64,000 nucleotides of DNA from DASXAI01 sp963728985 (GTDB taxonomy: Bacteria; Actinomycetota; Acidimicrobiia; Acidimicrobiales; Ilumatobacteraceae), in NCBI GenBank assembly GCA_963728985.1, contig CAVSME010000006.1, forward strand, positions 62,001-126,000, in the 5' to 3' direction. A model generated the notes under the pieces. That model was not told where the DNA came from, ran no database searches, and saw only the letters and a program-made list of their open reading frames with translations. The position numbers and the translations under genes are program-made. Below are positions 8,004 to 15,299 of this stretch, piece by piece; the stretch's first letter is position 1, and every line of letters starts with the position of its first letter.

Positions 8004-8590
8004 GTCGCGTCGCCACCCGGCATCGGGCCACGAAGGAGTCCGACGTCGCCGTCACCATCGACCTCGACGGCACCGGTACGACCGAGGTGAGCACCGGCCT
8101 GCCGTTCTACGACCACATGCTCGATCAGCTCGGCCGCCACGGCGGCTTCGACCTCACGGTGAAGGCCACCGGCGACCTCCACGTCGACAGCCACCACACC
8201 GTGGAGGACACCGCCATCGTGCTCGGTGAGGCGTTTCGCGAAGCGCTCGGCGACAAGGCCGGCGTGCGCCGCTTCGCCAGTGGCCGCTTCCCGCTCGACG
8301 AAGCGCTCGTCGACGTGGCCCTCGACCTGTCGGGCCGCCCGTTCGTGGTGTGGGAGGTGGACCTGCCCGAGGCCATCCCGCTGGGCACGCCGCCGTTCGA
8401 TCCCAGCCTCGCCGAGCACGCCATCGCCAGCTTCGCCACCGCCGCCGGCATCACGCTGCATGTGACCCTCGTCCGGGGCCGCAACGTGCACCACATCGTG
8501 GAGGCGTCGTTCAAGGGCCTCGCCCGCTGCCTGCGTGACGCCGTGCGGATCGACGGGGGCGGCGTGCCGTCGACGAAGGGGGTCCTCTAG
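8000..8590 (+). CDS. hisB: Imidazoleglycerol-phosphate dehydratase
   Basis: Monofunctional dehydratase of 196 residues, without the N-terminal histidinol phosphatase of enterobacterial HisB. The two metal-binding repeats are clear: LPFYDHMLDQLGRHGGFDL with DSHHTVEDTAI, and the second-half counterparts FDPSLAEHAIASFA and RNVHHIVEASFKGLAR. GTG at 8000 overlaps the hisC stop. Histidinol-phosphate phosphatase must be encoded elsewhere. Confidence 0.96.
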   Translation: MSRVATRHRATKESDVAVTIDLDGTGTTEVSTGLPFYDHMLDQLGRHGGFDLTVKATGDLHVDSHHTVEDTAIVLGEAFREALGDKAGVRRFASGRFPLDEALVDVALDLSGRPFVVWEVDLPEAIPLGTPPFDPSLAEHAIASFATAAGITLHVTLVRGRNVHHIVEASFKGLARCLRDAVRIDGGGVPSTKGVL

Positions 8591-9216
8591 TGGCACGGCC
8601 ACTGGTGGCCGTCCTCGACTACGGCATCGGCAACCTGCGCTCGGCGCAGAAGTCGTTGGAGCGGATCGGTGCCGATGCCCGCCTCACCGATGACCGCGGC
8701 CTGGTCGCCGACGCCCACGCCGTCGTACTGCCCGGTGTGGGCAACTTCGGTCGGTGCATGGAGGCGCTGCGCGAGGCGCGGCTGGACGACGTCGCCCTCG
8801 ACGCCATCGAGCAGGGCCGCCCCTTCCTCGGCATCTGCGTCGGCATGCAGATGCTGTTCGGCGCCAGCGAGGAGTGCCCGGGTGCGACCGGTCTGGGCGT
8901 CATCCCCGGCACCGTCCGCTGGCTCCCGCCGGGGGTGAAACGGCCGCAGATGCAGTGGAACGTCCTGGAGCCCGCCCGGGCCGGCGCGCTGTTCGCCGCC
9001 GCCGACGACCGGCCCTGGGTGTACTTCCTCCACTCGTTCCACGCCGTGCCTGATGATCCCGCCGTGGTGGCAGCCACGTGCGACTACGGCGGGCCGGTGG
9101 TGGCGGCGGTGGAGCGGGGCAACGTCGCCGCCGTGCAGTTCCATCCCGAGAAGTCGGCCGCCGCCGGTCTCGCGCTGTTGGCGCGCTGGACGGCCACCGT
9201 GGCGGTGCCGGCATGA
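8590..9216 (+). CDS. hisH: Imidazole glycerol phosphate synthase, glutaminase subunit
   Basis: Supplies ammonia from glutamine to HisF. Class I glutamine amidotransferase of 208 residues: LDYGIGNLRS at the N-terminus, oxyanion segment PGVGNFG, nucleophile Cys in LGICVGMQMLF, and the catalytic His-Glu in QFHPEKS. The GTG at 8590 overlaps the final base of the hisB stop codon. The end overlaps hisA as ATGA. Confidence 0.96.
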   Translation: MARPLVAVLDYGIGNLRSAQKSLERIGADARLTDDRGLVADAHAVVLPGVGNFGRCMEALREARLDDVALDAIEQGRPFLGICVGMQMLFGASEECPGATGLGVIPGTVRWLPPGVKRPQMQWNVLEPARAGALFAAADDRPWVYFLHSFHAVPDDPAVVAATCDYGGPVVAAVERGNVAAVQFHPEKSAAAGLALLARWTATVAVPA

Positions 9217-9959
9217 GCGGTGTGGAGTTGTATCCCGCCATCGACCTGCGCGACGGCAAGGCCGTGCGCCTCGTGCGGGGCGACTACGGCGCCGAGACCG
9301 TCTACGACGAGGATCCGGTCGCCGTGGCCGCCGGCTTCGCCGCCGACGGGGTGCGCTGGCTCCACGTCGTCGACCTCGACGCCGCTCGCACTGGCGAGCC
9401 GGTGAACCGCCCCATCGTGGGGGCCATCGCCAGCGCCGTCTACGCCCACGGCGTGCGCGTGCAGAGCGGCGGGGGAGTCCGCTCCGAGGAGGCCGCCGCC
9501 GCGCTGGCCGAGGCGGGTGTGGCCCGGGTCGTCGTGGGCAGTGCCGCGCTGGAGGATCCGGCCCTCGTGCGCCGGGTGGCCGCCCGGCAGCCGGTCGCCG
9601 TCGGGCTCGACGGCCGTCATGGCGTGGCCGCCGTGCACGGCTGGGTCGACGATGCCGCCGTGAGCGTGCTCGACGTGCTCGGCCAGTTCGAGGACGCCGG
9701 GGTCGAGGCGGTGGTGCTGACCGAGATCACGCGCGACGGCACGCTCGAAGGTCCCGATCTCGACGGCCTGCGCGCCGCCCTCGCACGCACGGCGATGCCG
9801 GTGATCGCGTCGGGCGGCGTCGCCTCGCTCGAAGACCTCGAAGCACTGGCCGCCCTCGAATGGGGCGGTCATCACCTCGATGGCGTCATCGTCGGCAAAG
9901 CCCTGTACGAGCACCGCTTCCGCGTGGCCAAGGCCATGTCGGTGCTCGGATCCGTCTAG
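9213..9959 (+). CDS. hisA: ProFAR isomerase (phosphoribosylformimino-AICAR-P isomerase)
   Basis: TIM-barrel isomerase of 248 residues: AIDLRDGKAVRLVRGDY with the catalytic Asp, QSGGGVRS, VVVGSAALEDP, LTEITRDGTLEGPD with the second catalytic Asp, and VIASGGVASLEDL. In many actinobacteria the homologue PriA also does the TrpF reaction. Here a separate trpF exists at 16665, so a dedicated HisA role is more likely. The ATG at 9213 overlaps the hisH TGA. Confidence 0.94.
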   Translation: MSGVELYPAIDLRDGKAVRLVRGDYGAETVYDEDPVAVAAGFAADGVRWLHVVDLDAARTGEPVNRPIVGAIASAVYAHGVRVQSGGGVRSEEAAAALAEAGVARVVVGSAALEDPALVRRVAARQPVAVGLDGRHGVAAVHGWVDDAAVSVLDVLGQFEDAGVEAVVLTEITRDGTLEGPDLDGLRAALARTAMPVIASGGVASLEDLEALAALEWGGHHLDGVIVGKALYEHRFRVAKAMSVLGSV

Positions 9960-10721
9960 ATGCGCACTGCACGCGTGATCCCCTGCCTCGACGTGACCGC
10001 CGGGCGGGTCGTGAAAGGCGTCAACTTCGTCGGCCTGCGCGACGCCGGCGACCCCGTCGAGCTGGCCGCCCGCTACGACGCCGAGGGGGCCGACGAGCTC
10101 GTCTTCCTCGACATCACGGCGTCGTCCGATCGGCGCCACACCATGGTGGAGGTGGCGCGGCGCACGGCCGAGGAGGTGTTCATCCCCTTCACCATCGGCG
10201 GCGGCATCCGCCGGCTGGAGGACGCCCGGCGGTTGCTGCGGGCCGGCGCCGACAAGGTGAGCGTGAACACCAGTGCAGTGGAACGGCCCGAGCTCATCTC
10301 GGAGCTGTCAGGGGAGTACGGCGCGCAGTGCGTCGTGTGTGCGATCGACGCGAAGGCCCGTCCCGGCGGCTGGGAGGTGTACCTCCACGGCGGGCGCACG
10401 CCGACCGGCATCGACGTGCTGGCATGGGCGACGGAGGCAGTCGAGCGGGGCGCCGGCGAGATCCTGCTGACGTCCATGGACCGCGACGGCACCCGGGATG
10501 GCTACGACTGCGCCCTCACCCGCGCGGTGGCCGACGCCGTCAACGTGCCGGTGATCGCCAGCGGCGGGGTGGGGACGCTCGAGCACCTCGTGGAGGGCGT
10601 GACCGAAGGCGGCGCCGACGCGGTGCTGGCGGCGTCGATCTTCCACTTCGGCGAGTACTCGGTGGCGGAGGCCAAGGCGGTCATGGCGACCGCCGGGATC
10701 GCGGTCAGGCCGGCGTCCTGA
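9960..10721 (+). CDS. hisF: Imidazole glycerol phosphate synthase, cyclase subunit
   Basis: TIM-barrel partner of HisH that closes the imidazole ring and releases AICAR. The 253 residues show IPCLDVTAGRVVKGVNF with the catalytic Asp, FLDITAS, PFTIGGGIR, ADKVSVNTSAV, and LLTSMDRDGTRDGYD with the second catalytic Asp. It starts immediately after the hisA stop. It ends the operon here; hisG and hisE are not in the window and hisI lies separately at 11812. Confidence 0.97.
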   Translation: MRTARVIPCLDVTAGRVVKGVNFVGLRDAGDPVELAARYDAEGADELVFLDITASSDRRHTMVEVARRTAEEVFIPFTIGGGIRRLEDARRLLRAGADKVSVNTSAVERPELISELSGEYGAQCVVCAIDAKARPGGWEVYLHGGRTPTGIDVLAWATEAVERGAGEILLTSMDRDGTRDGYDCALTRAVADAVNVPVIASGGVGTLEHLVEGVTEGGADAVLAASIFHFGEYSVAEAKAVMATAGIAVRPAS

Positions 10722-10729
10722 CGCCGGCG

Positions 10730-10804
10730 GCCGCCGCAGTGCGGCGGCGGGGCAGTCGCTAGCGGGATTGACCGAGCACAGCGAGACCGAGGCGAAGCCG
10801 GGTC
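10730..10804 (+). repeat. Single copy of the two-hairpin element between hisF and the hydrolase
   Basis: GCCGCCGC (10730-10737), AGT, GCGGCGGC (10741-10748); linker GGGGCAGTCGC and GGGATTGACCGAGCACAGCG; second hairpin GACC-GA-GGC-GAA-GCC-G-GGTC (10785-10804). It begins 8 bp after the hisF stop and ends 2 bp before the hydrolase stop, so it fills the convergent gap. Confidence 0.85.
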
Positions 10805-10806
10805 AG

Positions 10807-11439
10807 CTAGACGGCCAGTGTCCTGACAAACGCGACGGCGCGCTCGGCCACGAGGCCCGTGGCGCCGGCCATGAAGTGGTCGGCCATCGGCACCAGCTCG
10901 ACGGTGGTGGCGGTCCAGCCGGCGACGGCATCGCTCATCGCCGCCGGCGGGGTGAACTGGTCGTGCTCCGGCGCCTGGATGCACTTGGGTCGGTGGTCGG
11001 TCGAGGCGATCAGGTTGCCCCGACCGGGCATGGCCAGCGGCGGCGCCACGGTGAACCAGCCGTCGAGGCGGGGGTCGGCCACCGAGAGGGCCACCGCCGC
11101 ACCGAACGAGTACCCCGCCAGGAGGAGCGGGCCGTCGCCCACGTACGGCGCCGCCGCGTCGATGGCGGCCACCACGTCGAGCCGCTCGGTCTCCCCGTCG
11201 CCGTGCTCGCCTCCCGATCCACCGGCGCCGCGGAAGTCGAAGCGCAGGGCGGCGATGCCCGCACCGGCCAGGGCGCGCACGAGGGCCACGACCACGTTGT
11301 TGTTCATGTCGCCGCCGTACAGCGGGTGGGGGTGGCACACAACGGCGGCGCCCGCCGGCGCCGGGGGGAGCAGCGCCTCGCCGTGGAGGACCACACCGTC
11401 GATGGTTTCCAGCGCCACCTGCTCGGCTTCGAGGGTCAC
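10807..11439 (-). CDS. Alpha/beta-fold hydrolase, COG2945-like
   Basis: Cytoplasmic serine hydrolase of 210 residues, substrate unknown. CHPHPLYGGDMNNNVV and LRFDFRGAGGSGG are hallmarks of this family. The nucleophile elbow is GYSFGAA, an acid-loop candidate is APEHDQF, and the catalytic His is probably in PMADHFM. GTG at 11437-11439 is chosen because it lies 7 nt after TACCGT on the minus strand. It diverges from the GroES-type gene and converges on hisF. Confidence 0.85.
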   Translation of the reverse strand: MTLEAEQVALETIDGVVLHGEALLPPAPAGAAVVCHPHPLYGGDMNNNVVVALVRALAGAGIAALRFDFRGAGGSGGEHGDGETERLDVVAAIDAAAPYVGDGPLLLAGYSFGAAVALSVADPRLDGWFTVAPPLAMPGRGNLIASTDHRPKCIQAPEHDQFTPPAAMSDAVAGWTATTVELVPMADHFMAGATGLVAERAVAFVRTLAV

Positions 11440-11446
11440 GGCGCAG

Positions 11447-11456
11447 ACGGTACCGT
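11447..11456. promoter_or_regulatory. Palindrome ACGGTACCGT acting as two divergent -10 boxes
   Basis: Read on either strand this 10-bp perfect palindrome contains TACCGT. On the plus strand TACCGT (11451-11456) is 7 nt from GTG 11464; on the minus strand TACCGT (11447-11452) is 7 nt from GTG 11437-11439. The symmetry is exact, so the two genes appear to share one leaderless bidirectional promoter. Confidence 0.6.
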
Positions 11457-11463
11457 CGTGGCG

Positions 11464-11790
11464 GTGGCAGGCGCCGATCCGAAGCTCCCTATCAAGATGC
11501 TGAACGACCGCCTGCTCGTGAGGATCCCCCGGGAGGACGGCGAGCGGAAGTCGTCGGGCGGCATCCTCATCCCCGCCACCGCCCAGGTGGCCAAGCGCCT
11601 GGTGTGGGCCGAGGTCATGGGCGTCGGTCAGAACGTGCGCACCGTGCAGATCGGCGACCAGGTGCTGTTCTCGCCCGACGACCGCTACGAGGTCGAGGTG
11701 CGGGGCGACGACTACATCATCTTGCGCGAGCGTGACATCCACGCCGTCGCCGCCGAGCGGGTCGAGGGATCTACCGGGCTGTATCTCTAG
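11464..11790 (+). CDS. GroES-family co-chaperonin
   Basis: Ten-kDa chaperonin fold: KMLNDRLLVRIPREDGERKSSGGILIP contains the mobile-loop region, followed by VWAEVMGVG, VQIGDQVLFSPDDRYEVEV and YIILRERDIHAV. At 108 residues it is close to GroES size. It lacks the usual KPxEGxVVAVG pattern and no groEL is adjacent, so it may be a paralogue rather than the main GroES. GTG 11464 is preferred over GTG 11458 because it lies 7 nt after the TACCGT box. Upstream of hisI. Confidence 0.75.
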   Translation: MAGADPKLPIKMLNDRLLVRIPREDGERKSSGGILIPATAQVAKRLVWAEVMGVGQNVRTVQIGDQVLFSPDDRYEVEVRGDDYIILRERDIHAVAAERVEGSTGLYL

Positions 11791-11798
11791 GCCGCCCC

Positions 11799-11804
11799 TA
11801 ACAT
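11799..11804 (+). promoter_or_regulatory. -10 box TAACAT for hisI
   Basis: TAACAT, 7 nt, ATG 11812. It would start transcription of hisI and the coupled trpE-ygfZ-trpC-trpB2 genes. Confidence 0.5.
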
Positions 11805-11811
11805 CGTCGCC

Positions 11812-12168
11812 ATGCCCACCGGCACCCGCATCGATGCCTCCCCCGAGCAGCTGGCCGCCATCACGTACAACGCCGACGGCCTGGTGGCCGCCATCGTGCA
11901 GGAGGCCAGCACCGGCCAGGTGCTGATGATGGCGTGGATGAACCCCGAGACCGTGCGGCTCACCCTCGAAGAGGGGCGCACCGTCTTCTGGAGCCGCAGC
12001 CGCCGAGAGGTCTGGCGCAAGGGCGAGACGTCGGGGGAGCGCCAGTGGGTGCGGTCGGCCTTCTACGACTGCGACGGCGACGCGCTGCTGTTCGTCGTCG
12101 ACCAGGACGGCGCCGGCGCCTGCCACACGGGCCAGCACTCGTGCTTCTACCGCCGCTTCGGAGCGTGA
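11812..12168 (+). CDS. hisI: Phosphoribosyl-AMP cyclohydrolase
   Basis: Opens the adenine ring of PR-AMP in histidine synthesis; zinc- and magnesium-dependent. The 118 residues include VLMMAWMNPETVRLTLEEGRTVFWSRSR, the Mg-binding DCDGDALLF and the Zn-binding Cys and His in GACHTGQHSCFYR. It is monofunctional: there is no fused HisE domain. It directly precedes trpE (1 bp gap), so histidine and tryptophan genes are joined in one transcript. Confidence 0.96.
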   Translation: MPTGTRIDASPEQLAAITYNADGLVAAIVQEASTGQVLMMAWMNPETVRLTLEEGRTVFWSRSRREVWRKGETSGERQWVRSAFYDCDGDALLFVVDQDGAGACHTGQHSCFYRRFGA

Positions 12169-12169
12169 C

Positions 12170-13675
12170 GTGATCCGACCGAGCCGGGAGGAGTTCCACG
12201 CCCTCGCCGCCACCCACACCGTGGTCCCGGTCTGGCTGGAGGTGCTGGGGGACCTGGAGACGCCGGTGTCGGCCTACGCCAAGCTCGTCGGCGACGGGAC
12301 CGGCTTCCTGCTCGAGTCCGTCGAGCACGGCGAGCGCTGGAGCCGGTTCTCGTTCGTGGGCCGGGAGCCGTCGGCCACGCTCGTGCTGCGCGACGGCCGT
12401 ATCACCGTCGACGGGACGCTGCCCCCGTCGGTCCCGCTCGATCAGGGCATGCTCGCCGCCCTCGACGCGCTGCTCCACGAGTACCGCTCGCCCAACATCC
12501 CCGACCTGCCGCCCAACCAGGGCGGTGTCATGGGCTTCCTCGGCTACGACGTCGTGCGCGAGGTGGAGCGGCTGCCCGACATCCCTCGCGACGACCTCCA
12601 CCTGCCCGACGCCGTGATGAGCGTGATCGGCAGCCTGGCCGCGTTCGACCACTGGCGCCAGCGGGTCTCGCTGATCGAGAGCGTGCCCGTGCTCGGCCGT
12701 TCGGGGCCCGACCTCGACATCGCCTACGACGAGGCCGCCCGGCGCGTGGAGGCCATGGCCGTGCAGCTCGGCCAGCCGCTGCCGTACCAGGCAGTGGAGC
12801 CGCCCGAGCCGGGCGAGGCCCTGCCCGAGGTGCGCTCCAGCATGCCCGCCGGCCAGTACGAGGACGCGGTGGAGGTGGCCAAGGAGCACATCGTCGCCGG
12901 CGACATCTTCCAAGTGGTGCTGTCGCAGCGGTTCGACCTCGACCTCGACGCCGATCCCTTCGACGTGTACCGCGTCCTGCGCCAGGTGAACCCCAGCCCG
13001 TACATGTACTTCCTCCGCCATCCCGAGGTCACGATCGTGGGCTCGTCGCCCGAGCCGCTCGTGCAGCTGGTCGACGGCAAGGTCATCTCCCGGCCGATCG
13101 CCGGCACCCGCCGCCGGGGCCGCAGCGACGACGACGACCGGCGCATGGCCGGCGAGCTGAAGGAGAACCCCAAGGAGATCGCCGAGCACGTGATGCTCCT
13201 CGATCTCGCCCGCAACGACGTGGGGCGCGTCGCCCGTTTCGGCACCATGCACGTGGACGAGTTCATGACGCTGGAGCGCTACAGCCACGTGATGCACCTC
13301 ACGTCGCAGGTGTCGGGCGCGCTGGTCGAGGGCAAGAGCGCCATCGACGTCCTGCGGGCAACGCTGCCGGCGGGCACGGTGAGCGGCGCGCCCAAGGTGC
13401 GGGCCATGGAGATCATCGACGAGCTGGAGCCGGCCAAGCGGGGCCCGTACGCCGGCGTGGTGAGCTACCTCTCGTTCTCCGGCAACATCGACACCGCCAT
13501 CACCATCCGCACCATGGTGATCGGCCCTCGGGGGGCGTCGGTCCAGGCCGGCGCCGGCATCGTGGCCGACTCCGATCCGCAGCTGGAGGAGTACGAGACC
13601 CGCAACAAGGCCGCCGCCCTCCTCGCTGCGGTGCCGGCGGCCCGGCGCATGACGAAGAAACGGTTGCACCAGTGA
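12170..13675 (+). CDS. trpE: Anthranilate synthase component I
   Basis: Converts chorismate and ammonia to anthranilate. The 501 residues have the N-terminal feedback site (LLESVEHGERWSRFSFVG), then the chorismate-binding domain: SSPEPLV, PIAGTRRRGR, LKENPKEIAEHVMLLDLARND, AGTVSGAPKVRAMEII, YAGVVSYLSFSGN and VQAGAGIVADSDP. GTG at 12170. Glutaminase TrpG and TrpD are not in the window. Overlaps ygfZ by 4 bp. Confidence 0.96.
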   Translation: MIRPSREEFHALAATHTVVPVWLEVLGDLETPVSAYAKLVGDGTGFLLESVEHGERWSRFSFVGREPSATLVLRDGRITVDGTLPPSVPLDQGMLAALDALLHEYRSPNIPDLPPNQGGVMGFLGYDVVREVERLPDIPRDDLHLPDAVMSVIGSLAAFDHWRQRVSLIESVPVLGRSGPDLDIAYDEAARRVEAMAVQLGQPLPYQAVEPPEPGEALPEVRSSMPAGQYEDAVEVAKEHIVAGDIFQVVLSQRFDLDLDADPFDVYRVLRQVNPSPYMYFLRHPEVTIVGSSPEPLVQLVDGKVISRPIAGTRRRGRSDDDDRRMAGELKENPKEIAEHVMLLDLARNDVGRVARFGTMHVDEFMTLERYSHVMHLTSQVSGALVEGKSAIDVLRATLPAGTVSGAPKVRAMEIIDELEPAKRGPYAGVVSYLSFSGNIDTAITIRTMVIGPRGASVQAGAGIVADSDPQLEEYETRNKAAALLAAVPAARRMTKKRLHQ

Positions 13676-14517
13676 GCATCCAGTCGCCCGACATCGCTCG
13701 GGGGATGGTGTGGTGCGACGTGCCGCGCGATGCCGTGCTCGTGTCCGGCCCCGACGCCGAGACCTACCTGCAGGGGCAGCTGTCGCAGGACGTCGCCGCG
13801 CTGGCCGCCGGCGCGTCGGCGTGGACGTTCCTGCTGCAGCCGACGGGCAAGGTCGACGTCTTCGGGCGCGTCACGAGGCGAGCAGCCGACGCCTTCCTGC
13901 TCGACACCGACGGCGGCTTCGGGCCGGCACTGGTCGAGCGGCTGAAGCGGTTCCTGCTGCGCACGAAGGCCACGGTGGAGCCCCTGGCGTGGCGGGCCCT
14001 CGCCGTGCGCAACCCCGGCCCCACGCTGGTGACAACGGACAGCGCCCTGATCCTGAGCGCCAACTGGCATGACCAGCGGGGCTTCGATCTGCTCGGTGAG
14101 ACCGTGGAGCCGCCGCTCGGCGCCACCCGCGTCGAGCGTCCCGCCTATGAGCGGCTGCGGGTGGAGGCGGGGTGGCCGGCCATGGGGGCCGAGCTCACGG
14201 CGGACACCATCCCGGCCGAAGCCGGGGTGGTATCCGTCGCCGCCTCGTTCAGCAAGGGCTGCTACACGGGGCAGGAGCTGGTGGCCCGCATCGACAGCCG
14301 CGGCGGCCACGTGCCCCACCTGCTGCGCCACGTGCGCCTGGACCGCCCGGCCAAGGTGGGCGACGCCGTCGAGGTGGACGGCAAGGCCGTGGGCCGGCTC
14401 ACCAGCGTGGCCGGCGACCTGGCGCTGGCCTACATCGGTCGGGCGGTGGAGCCGCCGGCGTCGTCGTCGCTCGGCACGATCGAGGCCATCCCCGGGGCCC
14501 AGTTCGTCTCGTCGTGA
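13672..14517 (+). CDS. ygfZ: YgfZ/GcvT-domain folate-binding protein
   Basis: Family members use tetrahydrofolate to help repair or assemble Fe-S enzymes. The signature K-G-C-Y-T-G-Q-E is present (SKGCYTGQELVARI), as are DAETYLQGQLSQDV and LLQPTGKVDVFGRV. At 281 residues it is a compact form. GTG start overlaps the trpE stop and its own stop overlaps trpC, so it is embedded in the trp operon. A metabolic link to tryptophan synthesis is not obvious. Confidence 0.88.
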   Translation: MSIQSPDIARGMVWCDVPRDAVLVSGPDAETYLQGQLSQDVAALAAGASAWTFLLQPTGKVDVFGRVTRRAADAFLLDTDGGFGPALVERLKRFLLRTKATVEPLAWRALAVRNPGPTLVTTDSALILSANWHDQRGFDLLGETVEPPLGATRVERPAYERLRVEAGWPAMGAELTADTIPAEAGVVSVAASFSKGCYTGQELVARIDSRGGHVPHLLRHVRLDRPAKVGDAVEVDGKAVGRLTSVAGDLALAYIGRAVEPPASSSLGTIEAIPGAQFVSS

Positions 14518-15299
14518 CCACCTACCTCGATCGCATCCTCGTGGCCCACCGGGCCGCCGCCCGGGGCGAGTTGCGGTCGCTGGGCGCGCTGATCGCGTCG
14601 GCGGCGAAGATGCCGCCCGCCCGCGGGTTTCGCGACGCCATCGCCGGCGCTTCGGGGCTCGCCGTCATCGCCGAGATCAAGCGGCGCTCGCCGTCGAAGG
14701 GCGACCTGAACGTGACCCTCGATCCTGCCGATCTGGCCATGACGTACGAGGACGGCGGCGCCGCCTGCCTGTCCGTCCTCACCGACCGCGAGTTCTTCGG
14801 CGGCTCGGCGTCCGACCTCACCGAGGCCCGGGCCGTCACCAAGCTGCCCGTCCTGCGCAAGGACTTCACGGTGGCCCCCCACGACGTGTGCGATGCTCGG
14901 TTGATGGGGGCCGACTGCGTGCTGCTGATCGCCGCCGCGCTGAACGGGGGCGAACTGCGCTCGTACCACGACCTCGCCGTCGAGGTCGGCCTCGACGCGC
15001 TGGTCGAGGTGCACGACGAGGGCGAGCTCGACGTCGCCCTCGAGATCGGCGCCACCTTGATCGGCGTCAACCAGCGGGATCTCGTCACCTTCGAGGTCGA
15101 CCACGAGCGCGCTGTGCGCCTGGCGGCCGCCATCCCCGACGGCATCGTGAAGGTGGCCGAGTCGGGGGTGCGGGGCGGGGCCGATGCCAAGAGCCTGCGC
15201 GACGCCGGCTACCACGCGGTGCTCGTCGGGGAGACCCTCGTGACCGCCGCCGACCCGGTACGCGCCATCCACGAACTGAAAGGTGAGCCTGATGAGTGA
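14514..15299 (+). CDS. trpC: Indole-3-glycerol phosphate synthase
   Basis: TIM-barrel enzyme closing the indole ring from CdRP. The 261 residues show VIAEIKRRSPSKGDLN with catalytic Glu and Lys, LSVLTDREFFGGS, LPVLRKDFTV with catalytic Lys, GADCVLLIAAAL, GVNQRDLVTFEVD and VKVAESGVRGGAD. Monofunctional (no TrpF fusion). GTG 14514 overlaps ygfZ; the stop overlaps the trpB2 start. Confidence 0.96.
   Translation: MTTYLDRILVAHRAAARGELRSLGALIASAAKMPPARGFRDAIAGASGLAVIAEIKRRSPSKGDLNVTLDPADLAMTYEDGGAACLSVLTDREFFGGSASDLTEARAVTKLPVLRKDFTVAPHDVCDARLMGADCVLLIAAALNGGELRSYHDLAVEVGLDALVEVHDEGELDVALEIGATLIGVNQRDLVTFEVDHERAVRLAAAIPDGIVKVAESGVRGGADAKSLRDAGYHAVLVGETLVTAADPVRAIHELKGEPDE

Noticed and set aside
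9213..9959. HisA as the bifunctional PriA
   Set aside because: A full trpF with intact catalytic residues lies at 16665, so the dual role is not needed; sequence alone cannot exclude it.
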